A DNA stretch of 30,358 nucleotides, from assembly GCA_035656095.1 (NCBI GenBank), contig DASRTE010000116.1, positions 1 through 30,358 of the forward strand, read 5' to 3'. The DNA is from DASRTE01 sp035656095. GTDB taxonomy: Bacteria > Actinomycetota > Actinomycetes > Jiangellales > Jiangellaceae. Shown one piece after another: positions 17,804-25,987 of this stretch (positions within the stretch are counted from its first letter, which is position 1; the number at the start of each line of letters is the position of its first letter). The translations under genes were made by a program, and so were the position numbers. The notes beneath the pieces were generated by a model. It saw nothing but the letters and a program-made list of their open reading frames with translations. It was not told the DNA's origin and searched no databases.

Positions 17804-17813
17804 CGCGATCGAC

Positions 17814-18929
17814 GTGCTGATCGGCATTCCCAGCGAGGTCAAGAACCACGAGTACCGCGTCGCGATCACTCCCGCGGGGGTCCACGAACTGGTCCGGCAC
17901 GGTCATGACGTCGTCGTCGAGCACGGCGCGGGTGTCGGCTCGTCGATCTCCGACGCCGAGTACAAGGCTGCCGGAGCCCGCGTCCTCGCCGCCGCCGACG
18001 ACGTGTGGGGGGAAGCGGAGCTCGTCCTCAAGGTCAAGGAACCGGTGGCGGAGGAGTACGGCCGGATGCGTCGCGGACAGGTGCTGTTCACCTACCTGCA
18101 CCTGGCGGCGTCGCGCGAATGCACCCAGGCCCTGCTCGACGCGGGGGTGACGTCCATCGCGTACGAGACCGTCCAACTGCCCGACAGCTCGCTCCCGCTC
18201 CTGGCGCCCATGAGCGAGGTGGCGGGCCGAATGGCCACCCAGGTGGGCGCACACGTTCTCGAGCGGGCCCAGGGGGGTCGCGGCGTGCTCATGGGAGGCG
18301 TGCCCGGGGTGAAGGCGGCCAAGGTCGTCGTGATCGGCGCCGGGGTCTCCGGTATGAACGCCTCGGAGATCGCCCTCGGCATGCAGGCAGACGTCTGGAT
18401 CCTCGACAAGAACGTCGCGCGCCTGCGCGAAGTCGACCGTGTCTACCGGGGACACGCCCAGACCATCACATCCAACCTGTACGAGGTCGAGAAGGCCGTG
18501 CTCGACGCCGACCTCGTCATCGGAGCCGTCCTCGTCCCGGGCGCGAAGGCGCCGACGTTGGTCTCCAACGACCTGGTGGCCCGGATGCGTCCACGCAGCG
18601 TCCTGGTCGACATCGCGATCGATCAGGGCGGTTGCTTCGAGGACTCCCGCCCCACCACGCACGCCAACCCGACCTACCGGGTCCACGACTCGATCTTCTA
18701 CTGCGTGGCCAACATGCCCGGAGCAGTTCCCCACACCTCGACCTATGCCCTGACGAACGTCACGCTGCCCTACGCGGTCGAGCTCGCCGACCGTGGGTGG
18801 ATGGACGCGCTGCGAGCGGACCCGGCCCTTGCGCTGGGGCTGAACACCCACGACGGCCGGGTGACCTATGGACCCGTGGCCGAGGCGCACGGCATGGAGG
18901 CGGTCGAGCTGCCCGACCTGTTGGCCTGA
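17814..18929 (+). CDS. ald: Alanine dehydrogenase
   Basis: A 371-residue NAD-dependent enzyme that interconverts L-alanine and pyruvate plus ammonium. All key residues fall at the family's standard numbers: Arg15 (HEYRVAITP), Lys75 (LKVKEP), His96 (TYLHLAA) and Asp270 (VDIAIDQGG). The NAD-binding loop VVVIGAGVSGMN is at 171-182, with the acidic residue that binds the adenosine ribose at Asp198 (ILDKN). Length is exactly typical. The GTG at 17814 has GAAGGGGCG about 10 bases upstream and gives the usual N terminus LIGIPSEVK. It is followed by xerD after two bases. It lets the cell use alanine as a nitrogen source or regenerate NAD during oxygen shortage. Confidence 0.97.
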   Translation: MLIGIPSEVKNHEYRVAITPAGVHELVRHGHDVVVEHGAGVGSSISDAEYKAAGARVLAAADDVWGEAELVLKVKEPVAEEYGRMRRGQVLFTYLHLAASRECTQALLDAGVTSIAYETVQLPDSSLPLLAPMSEVAGRMATQVGAHVLERAQGGRGVLMGGVPGVKAAKVVVIGAGVSGMNASEIALGMQADVWILDKNVARLREVDRVYRGHAQTITSNLYEVEKAVLDADLVIGAVLVPGAKAPTLVSNDLVARMRPRSVLVDIAIDQGGCFEDSRPTTHANPTYRVHDSIFYCVANMPGAVPHTSTYALTNVTLPYAVELADRGWMDALRADPALALGLNTHDGRVTYGPVAEAHGMEAVELPDLLA

Positions 18930-18931
18930 GC

Positions 18932-19864
18932 GTGGCCGAGACCTCCCTGGCTCGGGCCGTCAGGGGCTATCTGGACCACCTCGCCGTGGAGCGGGGCCTG
19001 GCGGCCAACACGCTGGCGTCGTACCGGCGCGACCTTCGTCGCTACTCGGCGTTCCTGGACGCCCGAGACGTCAGGGAGCCGGCCGCGATCGGCGAGGGCG
19101 ACGTGACGGCGTTCCTGCGCAGCCTGCGCGAAGGCGACGCCGACCATCCTCCGCTGGGCGCCAGTTCGGCCGCCCGCACGGTGGTGGCCGTCCGCGGACT
19201 GCACCGCTTCCTGCACCGGGAATCGATGGTGCCGGCCGACGCCGCCAGTGCCGTCCGGCCGCCGACACCGCCGCGGCGACTGCCGAAGGCCATCTCGCTG
19301 GACCAGGTCGAACTGCTCCTCGCCGCCGCGACCGCCGACGAGACACCGTTGGGGCTGCGGGACCGGGCGTTGCTCGAGCTGCTCTACGGCACCGGATCGC
19401 GCATCTCCGAGGCGGTGGGCCTCGATCGCGACGACCTCGACCTCGACGCCGGCACCGTCCTGCTCCGCGGCAAGGGCGGCAAGCAGCGGGTGGTACCCGT
19501 GGGCAGCTATGCCCGAGAGGCGGTCGACGCCTACCTGGTGCGGTCGCGGCCGTACCTGGCCGTCTCCGGCCCGTCCACGCCGGCGCTGTTCCTGAACGCA
19601 CGTGGTGGCCGGCTGTCCCGCCAGAGCGCGTGGACGGTGCTGCGGACCGTCGCCGGGCGGGCGCACTTGTCGACCCACATCTCGCCGCACACGTTGCGGC
19701 ACTCGTTCGCCACCCATCTGCTCGACGGCGGAGCCGACGTCCGGGTCGTCCAGGAACTGCTCGGCCACGCCTCGGTCACGACCACGCAGATCTACACTCT
19801 GGTCACCGTCGACCGCCTGCGTGAGGTCTATGCGGCCGCCCACCCCCGCGCCCGCGCGCGGTAG
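18932..19864 (+). CDS. xerD: Tyrosine recombinase XerD
   Basis: A 310-residue site-specific recombinase with an N-terminal core-binding domain (about 1-110, RGYLDHLAVERGLAANTLAS) and a C-terminal catalytic domain. The complete catalytic set is present: Arg157 (GTGSRISE), Lys181 (RGKGGKQR), His253 and Arg256 (PHTLRHSFATHLL), His279 (LLGHAS) and nucleophile Tyr288 (QIYT). XerC/XerD resolve chromosome dimers at dif. The position before parA-scpAB and the full length identify the housekeeping XerD and argue against a phage or transposon integrase. The GTG at 18932 follows the ald stop after two bases. No dif-like site was recognised here. Confidence 0.94.
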   Translation: MAETSLARAVRGYLDHLAVERGLAANTLASYRRDLRRYSAFLDARDVREPAAIGEGDVTAFLRSLREGDADHPPLGASSAARTVVAVRGLHRFLHRESMVPADAASAVRPPTPPRRLPKAISLDQVELLLAAATADETPLGLRDRALLELLYGTGSRISEAVGLDRDDLDLDAGTVLLRGKGGKQRVVPVGSYAREAVDAYLVRSRPYLAVSGPSTPALFLNARGGRLSRQSAWTVLRTVAGRAHLSTHISPHTLRHSFATHLLDGGADVRVVQELLGHASVTTTQIYTLVTVDRLREVYAAAHPRARAR

Positions 19865-19935
19865 CTGGACTACGCCGCGCGCGAGTGATCTGAACGCCGC
19901 TCCACACCACCGGTCGCATCGAGGCGTGGCGCGGC

Positions 19936-19954
19936 GCCGCCGGGCCGCGGCGGC
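19936..19954 (+). terminator. GC-rich hairpin between xerD and parA
   Basis: GCCGCCG (19936-19942) pairs perfectly with CGGCGGC (19948-19954) around a 5-base loop, 71 bases after the xerD stop and just before the candidate parA -10. No T tract follows. It may end the ald-xerD transcript, but such short repeats arise easily in this GC-rich DNA. Confidence 0.3.
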
Positions 19955-19961
19955 CGCGAGG

Positions 19962-19967
19962 TAGGCT
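19962..19967 (+). promoter_or_regulatory. Candidate -10 element for the parA-scpAB operon
   Basis: TAGGCT, identical to the hexamers before recN and pyrG. It implies a transcript start near 19975 and a 40-base leader containing the ribosome site GGAGGA (19995-20000). The 149-base gap after xerD is one of the largest on the plus strand, which supports a new promoter here. Confidence 0.45.
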
Positions 19968-20013
19968 CGCGAGCCGACAGCGTCAGTTCGTCGTGGAGGA
20001 GCTCTGACGGCTC

Positions 20014-20958
20014 GTGCATCCCTCGACCCGCAGCAGCGGCCCGGACATGTTGTTCGGCGGTGCGGACGGGCTCGCCGGAGGCGGGACGGGCGCTGATTCC
20101 GGAGTCGACCTCGGACCCACCGGGCGTCACCGAAAGCAGTTCCCCGATCCGGTGCCCCTCAAGCGGCACGGACCCGCCCGCATCATCGCGATGTGCAACC
20201 AGAAGGGCGGGGTGGGGAAGACCACGACGACGATCAACCTGGGTGCCGCGCTGGCCGACTACGGTCGGCGGGTGCTCCTGGTCGACTTCGACCCCCAGGG
20301 CGCGCTGTCGGTGGGACTGGGTATCGACGCGTACGACCTCGACCTGTCCGTCTACAACCTGGTGATGGAGCGTGGCGTCAAGCCCGGAGACATCCTTCAG
20401 CAGACCCCGGTCGCCGGCATGGACCTGCTCCCCAGCAACATCGACCTGTCCGCGGCCGAGATCCAGCTGGTCAGCGAGGTCGCCCGTGAACAGGCGCTGT
20501 CGCGGGCGCTTCAACCGATCATCCCCGAGTACGACGTCGTCCTCGTCGACTGCCAACCGTCGTTGGGGATGCTGACCGTCAACGCCCTCACCGCCGCCGA
20601 CGGCGTGATCGTGCCGCTGGAGTGCGAATACTTCGCGCTGCGCGGGGTGGCGCTGCTCCAAGAGACGATCGAGAAGGTCCGTGACCGCCTCAATCCGCGG
20701 CTGGAGATCGTGGGGCTGCTGGCCACCATGTACGACTCGCGGACCGTTCACGGTCGCGAGGTGCTGACCAGACTGGTCGAGGCGTTCGGCGACAGGGTCT
20801 TCCATACCGTCGTCTCCCGAACCGTCCGCTTTCCCGAGACCACGGTGGCCGGGCTGCCCATCACCAGCTTCGCGCCCGAGTCACCCGGAGCGGCCGCCTA
20901 CCGACAGCTGGCCAGGGAGGTGCTGGCGCGGTGGCGCAAGGTGCCGTCCAGCAGCTGA
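20014..20958 (+). CDS. ParA-family ATPase (chromosome segregation, scpAB operon)
   Basis: A 314-residue Walker-type ATPase. After a 50-residue Gly-rich N-terminal extension it has the deviant Walker A KGGVGKT (64-70, in AMCNQKGGVGKTTTTINLG), the switch VDFDPQGALS (90-99), VLVDCQPSLG and LECEYFALRGVALL. These define the ParA/Soj group. There is no parB beside it; its partners are scpA and scpB, as in the ParA-like gene of the mycobacterial scp operon. It is therefore not the origin-linked ParA. It may help load or position condensin, but that is inference. An in-frame TGA at 20005 rules out earlier starts; GTG 20014 is 13 bases after GGAGGA, and ATG 20047 is an alternative. Confidence 0.9.
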   Translation: MHPSTRSSGPDMLFGGADGLAGGGTGADSGVDLGPTGRHRKQFPDPVPLKRHGPARIIAMCNQKGGVGKTTTTINLGAALADYGRRVLLVDFDPQGALSVGLGIDAYDLDLSVYNLVMERGVKPGDILQQTPVAGMDLLPSNIDLSAAEIQLVSEVAREQALSRALQPIIPEYDVVLVDCQPSLGMLTVNALTAADGVIVPLECEYFALRGVALLQETIEKVRDRLNPRLEIVGLLATMYDSRTVHGREVLTRLVEAFGDRVFHTVVSRTVRFPETTVAGLPITSFAPESPGAAAYRQLAREVLARWRKVPSSS

Positions 20959-21806
20959 TCGCTCCGGCGGCCTCCTCGCCGCCGGCCCTCGCAGACCCCT
21001 TCGAGGTGCACCTGGAGAACTTCGAAGGACCCTTCGACCTGCTGCTCAGCCTGATCGCCAAGCACAGGCTCGACATCACCGAGGTGGCCCTCTCGCGGGT
21101 CACCGACGACTTCGTGGCGCACATCAGGTCGACCGGCCCGGAGTGGGACCTCGACCAGACCAGCGAGTTCCTCGTCGTGGCGGCGACACTGCTCGACCTC
21201 AAGGCGGCCCGCTTGTTGCCCGCCGGCGAGGTCGAGGACGAGGACGACCTCGCGCTCCTGGAGGCCCGCGACCTGCTCTTCGCGCGGCTTCTGCAGTATA
21301 AGGCGTACCAGGAGGTCGCGGCCGTCTTCGCGGCCCGGATGGGTGCCGAGGCGTTGCGTTTCCCCCGTGCGGTGGGTCTCGAGGAACGCTACGCCCGGCT
21401 GCTCCCGGAGGTCGTGCTCGCCTTCGGCCCCACGGAGTTGGCCGCCATGGCGGCCAAGGCTCTGGAACCCAGGCCGGCACCCATGATCGCGACGGCTCAT
21501 CTGCACCAGCCGCGGGTCAGCATCCGCGAGCAGGCGGCCGTGCTGGTCGACCGGCTGCGGCGATCGCGCAGTGCCAGCTTTCGCGCCCTGTCCGCCGACT
21601 GCCCGACGACGTTGCACGTCGTGGCCCGGTTCCTCGCCCTGCTCGAGCTCTACCGCGAACGGGTCGTCGCCTTCGAGCAGCTCACCCCGTTGGGCGAGCT
21701 GACCGTCCGGTGGACCGGCAGCGACGTCGTCGCGGCCGAGCTGTCAGTCGACGAGTACGACCAGTCGGGCCAGGTCGTGCCGGCAGATCAGAACGGAGCG
21801 GGATGA
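20931..21806 (+). CDS. scpA: Segregation and condensation protein A
   Basis: A 291-residue kleisin that bridges the SMC heads and binds ScpB. The conserved N-terminal helix EVHLENFEGPFDLLLSLI is at about 25-42, followed by KHRLDITEVALSRVTDDFV. The middle has FLVVAATLLDLKAARLLP, a typical ScpA stretch. The C-terminal winged-helix region ends around FLALLELYRERVVAFEQ. The GTG at 20931 has GGGAGG ten bases upstream and makes the gene overlap parA by 28 bases; the conserved domain starts only 24 residues later, so a slightly later start is possible. The stop overlaps scpB as ATGA. Confidence 0.94.
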   Translation: MAQGAVQQLIAPAASSPPALADPFEVHLENFEGPFDLLLSLIAKHRLDITEVALSRVTDDFVAHIRSTGPEWDLDQTSEFLVVAATLLDLKAARLLPAGEVEDEDDLALLEARDLLFARLLQYKAYQEVAAVFAARMGAEALRFPRAVGLEERYARLLPEVVLAFGPTELAAMAAKALEPRPAPMIATAHLHQPRVSIREQAAVLVDRLRRSRSASFRALSADCPTTLHVVARFLALLELYRERVVAFEQLTPLGELTVRWTGSDVVAAELSVDEYDQSGQVVPADQNGAG

Positions 21807-22381
21807 GCGCCCTGCCGACGCCCGACCCTTCCGACCGGCCGGACGAGCCGACCCTCTCGGCGGCGATCGAGGCGGTCCTGCTCGTGGTCGACGATCCGGT
21901 CGCGGAGGTCATGCTGGCGCAGGTGCTCGAGCGTCCACGTGCCGAGGTGGCCGCGGTCCTGCGGGAGCTGGCCGCCGACTACACCGCCGCCGGCCGCGGC
22001 TTCGACCTGCGTCAGGTCGCGGGCGGATGGCGCCTCTACACCCGGGCCGGGTGTGCCCCTGTGGTGGAGCGCTTCGTCCTCGACGGCCAGCAGGCGCGGC
22101 TGACCCAGGCCGCTCTCGAAACACTCGCGGTCGTCGCCTACCGGCAGCCGGTGAGCCGTTCGCGCGTGTCGGCGGTCCGCGGCGTCAACTGCGACGGCGT
22201 CATGCGCACCCTGACCACGCGTGGACTGGTCGAGGAGGCAGGAGTCGACGTGGCGACCGGCGCAACGCTGTACCGCACGTCCTCGTACTTCCTCGAGCGT
22301 CTGGGCATGTCCTCACTCGACGAGCTGCCGCCGCTCGCGCCGTTCCTCCCCGACGTCGAGGACGTCGACGGTGCCGGCTGA
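21803..22381 (+). CDS. scpB: Segregation and condensation protein B
   Basis: A 192-residue protein with the two winged-helix domains of ScpB. The first (about 15-90) includes LSAAIEAVLLVVDDPV and GFDLRQVAGGWRLYTR. The second (about 95-175) has the family stretch LTQAALETLAVVAYRQPVSR, followed by RGVNCDGVMRTLTTRGLVEE and the end of the fold TSSYFLERLGMSSLDELPPL. ScpB dimers stabilise the SMC-ScpA ring. The ATG at 21803 overlaps scpA by 4 bases and has a GGAGCGGG ribosome site. The 3' end overlaps the pseudouridine synthase gene by 11 bases. Confidence 0.95.
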   Translation: MSALPTPDPSDRPDEPTLSAAIEAVLLVVDDPVAEVMLAQVLERPRAEVAAVLRELAADYTAAGRGFDLRQVAGGWRLYTRAGCAPVVERFVLDGQQARLTQAALETLAVVAYRQPVSRSRVSAVRGVNCDGVMRTLTTRGLVEEAGVDVATGATLYRTSSYFLERLGMSSLDELPPLAPFLPDVEDVDGAG

Positions 22382-23111
22382 GTCCGGCGTCCGCCTGCAG
22401 AAGGTCCTTGCCGCCGCCGGCGTCGGCAGCCGCCGCGCCTGCGAAGAGCTGATCGCGGCCGGGCGGGTCGAGGTCGACGGGCGGCCGATCCGCGAGATGG
22501 GCGTCCGGGTCGACCCGGCGACGGCGGTCATCAAGGTCGACGGCCTGCGGGTCACGACCGACGAGGCCGGGCTGGTCCATCTCGCCCTGAACAAGCCGCC
22601 CGGAGTCGTCAGCACGATGGGCGACCCGCGAGGTCGGCCCAGCGTCGGCGACATCGTCAGGGACAGGACGGGCACGCGGTTGTTCCACGTCGGCCGGCTC
22701 GACGCCGAGACCGAGGGCCTGATCCTGCTGACCAACGACGGCGACCTCGCTCACCGCCTTGCACACCCGAGCTTCGGCGTGCCGAAGACCTACCTGGCCG
22801 AGGTGTCCGGGCCGGTGGCGCGCGGCGTCGGCCGGCAGTTGCGCGCCGGGGTCGAGCTCGACGACGGCGTCGTCGCGGTCGACGCATTCCGCGTGGTCGG
22901 CCGGTCCGGCGGGAGGGTGATGGTCGAGCTCGTCCTGCACGAGGGCCGCAAGCATGTCGTGCGACGGCTGCTCGACGCCGTCGGCCATCCGGTGCAGCGG
23001 CTGGTCCGGACGGCGATCGGGCCGATCACCCTCGGCGACCTGCGTCCCGGCCGGACCCGGACACTGACCCGCGACGAGGTCGGGCGGCTCTACCGGGAGG
23101 TCGGGCTGTAG
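22371..23111 (+). CDS. Pseudouridine synthase, RsuA/RluB family
   Basis: A 246-residue RNA-modifying enzyme. The N-terminal S4 domain (about 5-65) has RLQKVLAAAGVGSRRACEEL. The catalytic motif is GRLDAETEGLILLTNDG with Asp111 as the nucleophilic residue, preceded by LNKPPGVVST. The C-terminal part has the family signature EGRKHVVRRLLDAVGHPVQRL. Members act on 23S rRNA (RluB, RluE, RluF) or 16S rRNA (RsuA); the sequence and the scpAB context favour an RluB-like enzyme, but the target cannot be fixed. The GTG at 22371 overlaps scpB by 11 bases. The stop overlaps the aroH start by one base (TAGTG). Confidence 0.94.
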   Translation: MPAESGVRLQKVLAAAGVGSRRACEELIAAGRVEVDGRPIREMGVRVDPATAVIKVDGLRVTTDEAGLVHLALNKPPGVVSTMGDPRGRPSVGDIVRDRTGTRLFHVGRLDAETEGLILLTNDGDLAHRLAHPSFGVPKTYLAEVSGPVARGVGRQLRAGVELDDGVVAVDAFRVVGRSGGRVMVELVLHEGRKHVVRRLLDAVGHPVQRLVRTAIGPITLGDLRPGRTRTLTRDEVGRLYREVGL

Positions 23112-23491
23112 TGGCGCTGAGGGCGATCCGCGGCGCCACCCAGGTCGAGGTCGACGAGCGCGAACACGTGCTCGAACGGGTCACGGAGCTGGTCACACAG
23201 GTGCTTGCGCACAACGCCGTCTCCACCGACGAGCTCGTGAGCATCCTGTTCACGGCGACACCCGACCTGCACGCGGAGTTCCCCGCGTACGCCGCCCGGG
23301 CGATCGGCATCAGCGACGTGCCGCTGCTCTGCGCACAGGAACTCGATGTGGTCGGCGCCCTGCCGCGGATCGTGCGCCTGCTGGCGCACGTCGAGACCCC
23401 ACTGACCCGCGCCGACATCCGCCACGTCTACCTGCACGGTGCCCGCGAGCTCAGAACCGACCTGCGTCGCGACGACGGGGAGGCGGATTGA
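23111..23491 (+). CDS. aroH: Chorismate mutase, monofunctional AroH class
   Basis: A 126-residue enzyme converting chorismate to prephenate. It is of the pseudo-alpha/beta-barrel AroH type, not the helical AroQ type. Conserved active-site residues match Bacillus subtilis AroH closely: Arg7 (RAIRGATQV), Arg63 (AARAIG), Cys74 and Glu77 (PLLCAQELDV), Arg89 (PRIVRLL) and Tyr107 (VYLHG). The length of 126-127 is typical. The family forms trimers with shared active sites. The start at 23111 shares one base with the previous stop, and the gene overlaps tyrA by 4 bases (TTGA), so the two successive tyrosine-pathway steps are coupled. Confidence 0.95.
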   Translation: MALRAIRGATQVEVDEREHVLERVTELVTQVLAHNAVSTDELVSILFTATPDLHAEFPAYAARAIGISDVPLLCAQELDVVGALPRIVRLLAHVETPLTRADIRHVYLHGARELRTDLRRDDGEAD

Positions 23492-24573
23492 CGGGCCCGC
23501 CGCTGGATCAGGGGGTTCTCGTGGTCGGCACCGGCCTGCTGGGAACGTCCCTCGGGCTGGCCCTACGCCGGGCCGGCGTCGAGGTCTGGCTCCACGACCA
23601 CGATGCCGACGCGCTGGCCCGGGCCGTCGACCTGGGCGCGGGCCTACCGCGTGGTGTCGGCCCACCCGCCGGCCTGGCCGTCGTCGCCGTGCCCCCCGCC
23701 GTCACCGCCGCGGTGGTCGCCGACGTTCTCGGACACGGGCTGGCCGAGTACGCCACCGACGTTGCCAGCGTCAAGGTCCTGCCGGCCGCGCAGGTCCGGA
23801 CGCTCGCGAACGAGCCCGGCCGCTACGTGGGCGGCCACCCGATGGCGGGCCGCGAGGTGTCCGGCCCCGAGTCGGCACTGGTCGACCTCTTCGACGGCCG
23901 GCCCTGGGTGCTGTGCCCCGACGAGAACACGGACCCGCACGCGGTCACCCGCGCCCTGGCCGTCGCCCGGCTGGTCGGCGCCGTTCCGGTCACCATGCGC
24001 GCCGCCGACCACGACGCGGCCGTGGCCCTGGTCTCGCATGCTCCGCATCTCGTCGCAGCGCTCGTCGCCGGCCGGCTCGCCGGGGCGCCCGAGCACGAGA
24101 TCCGCCTGGCCGGTTCCGGTGTCTCCGACGTGACCCGGGTGGCGGCAGGTGATCCGGTGCTGTGGTCGGAGATCCTCGCGGCGAACGCCGCCGCCGTCGC
24201 CGACGTCCTGGCCGACCTCCGCTCTGATCTCGACCGGGCGTTGGCCGCACTCGCGTCCCCGGCTGCGGTCGGCGGCCGCGACGACCTCACCCGGTTGCTG
24301 CGCTCCGGCGCGGACGGCCGCGGCCGACTGCCCGGCAAGCACGGTGCACCGCCCACGGACTACGCGACGGTCGCGGTCGTGGTCGACGACCGGCCCGGAC
24401 AGCTGGCAACCCTGTTCGCAGATGCCGGCCGAGCCGGCGTCAACGTCGAGGACGTCCGGATCGAGCACAGTCCGGGCCAGCCGGTCGGGACCGTTGAGCT
24501 CGACGTCCGGCCCGGTGCCGACGTGGCCCTCACCGCCGCCTTGCGGGCCGCCGGCTGGAGCGTCCGCGGCTGA
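23488..24573 (+). CDS. tyrA: Prephenate dehydrogenase with C-terminal ACT domain
   Basis: A 361-residue enzyme that oxidatively decarboxylates prephenate to 4-hydroxyphenylpyruvate for tyrosine synthesis. The NAD-binding loop VVGTGLLGTSLG is at 12-23. The prephenate site includes GGHPMAGRE (115-123) and SHAPHLVAALVAG. The helical dimerisation domain is about 170-285. From about 289 there is an ACT domain (YATVAVVVDDRPGQLATLF and VNVEDVRIEHSPGQPVGTVE), which in relatives binds tyrosine or another amino acid for feedback control. The TTG at 23488 overlaps aroH by 4 bases and is preceded by GGGGAGGCGGA. The coupling with aroH channels chorismate to tyrosine. Confidence 0.95.
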   Translation: MTGPPLDQGVLVVGTGLLGTSLGLALRRAGVEVWLHDHDADALARAVDLGAGLPRGVGPPAGLAVVAVPPAVTAAVVADVLGHGLAEYATDVASVKVLPAAQVRTLANEPGRYVGGHPMAGREVSGPESALVDLFDGRPWVLCPDENTDPHAVTRALAVARLVGAVPVTMRAADHDAAVALVSHAPHLVAALVAGRLAGAPEHEIRLAGSGVSDVTRVAAGDPVLWSEILAANAAAVADVLADLRSDLDRALAALASPAAVGGRDDLTRLLRSGADGRGRLPGKHGAPPTDYATVAVVVDDRPGQLATLFADAGRAGVNVEDVRIEHSPGQPVGTVELDVRPGADVALTAALRAAGWSVRG

Positions 24574-24614
24574 GCATTACCCTCGTCCCGACCCGTCCAT
24601 CTCGAGGAGCCTCC

Positions 24615-25304
24615 GTGCCGCCGCCGTCGTCCCTGGTCGTCGCGATCGACGGGCCGTCCGGATCGGGCAAGTCCACCGTGGCGCGCCGCGTGGCCGAGGC
24701 GCTCGGCCTGCGGTACCTGGACACCGGTGCGATGTACCGGGCCCTGACCTGGTGGGCGCTCGAGCAGGGCGTCGAGCTCGGCGACCGGGCGCGGGTCGCC
24801 GAACTGGCACGTGACCTCCCCCTGGAGGTCGGCACCGACCCCCGACGGCCCGCCGTCCGGGTCGGCGACGTCGACGTCGCCGATGCGATCCGCGAAACCC
24901 GGATCTCGACCGCGGTGAGCGCGGTTGCGACCAACATCGGCGTACGCGCCGAGCTGGTCGCCCGCCAGCGGGCCATCGCGGCGGCCGGCGGCGTGGTGAT
25001 CGAAGGACGCGACATCACCACGGTGGTCGCTCCCGAGGCCCCGGTACGCGTTCTCCTGACTGCGAGCGAGACCACGCGCCTGCACCGGCGGGCCCGCGAC
25101 GTGCACGGAGCAGCCGACGCCGCGGCTCTCGCGGCCACCCGCGACCAGGTGCTGCGCCGCGACGCCGACGACGCCGCCGTCGCCCACTTCCTCGCAGCGG
25201 CTGACGGCGTCGACGTGGTCGACTCGTCGGAACTCAGCCTCGACCAGACCGTCGCCGCCGTGCTCGACCTGGTGGAGAAACGCGTCCGGGTGACACCGGA
25301 ATGA
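24615..25304 (+). CDS. cmk: Cytidylate kinase
   Basis: A 229-residue enzyme phosphorylating CMP and dCMP. The P-loop is IDGPSGSGKSTVARRVAEAL (11-30), followed by YLDTGAMYRALTWWAL (34-49), the NMP-binding side. VIEGRDITTVVAPEAPVRVL (about 132-151) and RARDVHGAADAAAL are typical. The length is normal. The GTG at 24615 has GAGGAG at 24604-24609. A 41-base gap separates it from tyrA and the stop overlaps plsC as ATGA. The neighbour der is its usual partner in actinobacteria. Confidence 0.96.
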   Translation: MPPPSSLVVAIDGPSGSGKSTVARRVAEALGLRYLDTGAMYRALTWWALEQGVELGDRARVAELARDLPLEVGTDPRRPAVRVGDVDVADAIRETRISTAVSAVATNIGVRAELVARQRAIAAAGGVVIEGRDITTVVAPEAPVRVLLTASETTRLHRRARDVHGAADAAALAATRDQVLRRDADDAAVAHFLAAADGVDVVDSSELSLDQTVAAVLDLVEKRVRVTPE

Positions 25305-25987
25305 GGACCTCGGCGCCCACCGCTCGAGGCGCGGCGGCGGGATGGCGGAGCGCATATGTGGTGATGCGGGCGGGATGGTCCGTCCGGGTCCATGACGCTC
25401 ACCTGGTTCCGAGGAGCGGACCGGTCATCCTCGCGCCGAACCACTCCGGGTTCCTCGATGCGCCTCTGCTGATGGGCACGTCCCCTCGGCCGATCCACTG
25501 CCTGACCAAGAAGGAGATGTTCCGCGCTCCGCTCGGGTGGTTCCTCCTGTCGATCGGTCAGATCCCGATCGACCGCTCGCACCCCGACCGGACCGCGCTG
25601 ATCCGCTCTGCAGCCGTTCTCGACGCCGGCCGTGTGCTCGTCGTCTACCCGGAGGGCCGGCGCGGCCCGGGCGACTTCACCGACGTGCGTCCCGGCTTGG
25701 CCTGGTTCGCCCTGCGGTCGGGAGCGCCGGTCGTCCCCGTGATCTCGCTCGGCACCGGCGTGCGGGGCACGACCGTCACCGCCGTGCCATGGCCGCGCTC
25801 ACGCCTCGACGTCGTCTTCGGGCCGCCGGTCGTGTTGCCCGCCGTTCCGGTCCGCTCGCGCATGGCGCTCGAGGCCGCGCGCGCCCGGCTGCAGGCGGCG
25901 TTGACCGCCCACCACGCCCACGTCGTCAAGACGTTCGGGCGTGCTGCCACCGTCCAGCACGCTCCGGCCGGCACGGAGAACACGTGA
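25301..25987 (+). CDS. plsC: 1-acyl-glycerol-3-phosphate acyltransferase (PlsC family)
   Basis: A 228-residue acyltransferase that makes phosphatidic acid from lysophosphatidic acid at the inner membrane face. Motif I, NHSGFLD with His48 and Asp53, is in PVILAPNHSGFLDAPLL. Motif II is the basic stretch GQIPIDRSHPDRTA, motif III is VYPEGRRGPGDF (115-126), and motif IV is SGAPVVPVISLGTG. There is no strong membrane helix apart from a hydrophobic N-terminal region, as in short actinobacterial PlsC proteins. The ATG at 25301 overlaps cmk, and the stop overlaps der as GTGA. The exact acyl acceptor is not proven. Confidence 0.92.
   Translation: MRTSAPTARGAAAGWRSAYVVMRAGWSVRVHDAHLVPRSGPVILAPNHSGFLDAPLLMGTSPRPIHCLTKKEMFRAPLGWFLLSIGQIPIDRSHPDRTALIRSAAVLDAGRVLVVYPEGRRGPGDFTDVRPGLAWFALRSGAPVVPVISLGTGVRGTTVTAVPWPRSRLDVVFGPPVVLPAVPVRSRMALEAARARLQAALTAHHAHVVKTFGRAATVQHAPAGTENT

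Noticed and set aside
17741..17813. Glycine riboswitch in front of ald
   Set aside because: CCCCGAAGGGGC resembles the 3' part of a glycine aptamer, but the conserved GGAGAG element and the tandem layout are absent, so only generic hairpins are reported.
18932..19864. Tyrosine recombinase as a mobile-element integrase
   Set aside because: Length, full catalytic set, position next to ald and parA-scpAB, and absence of att-like repeats or cargo fit housekeeping XerD.
20014..20958. ParA as part of a plasmid or integrative element
   Set aside because: No parB, replication gene or integrase accompanies it; scpA, scpB and rluB follow as in chromosomal actinobacterial loci.
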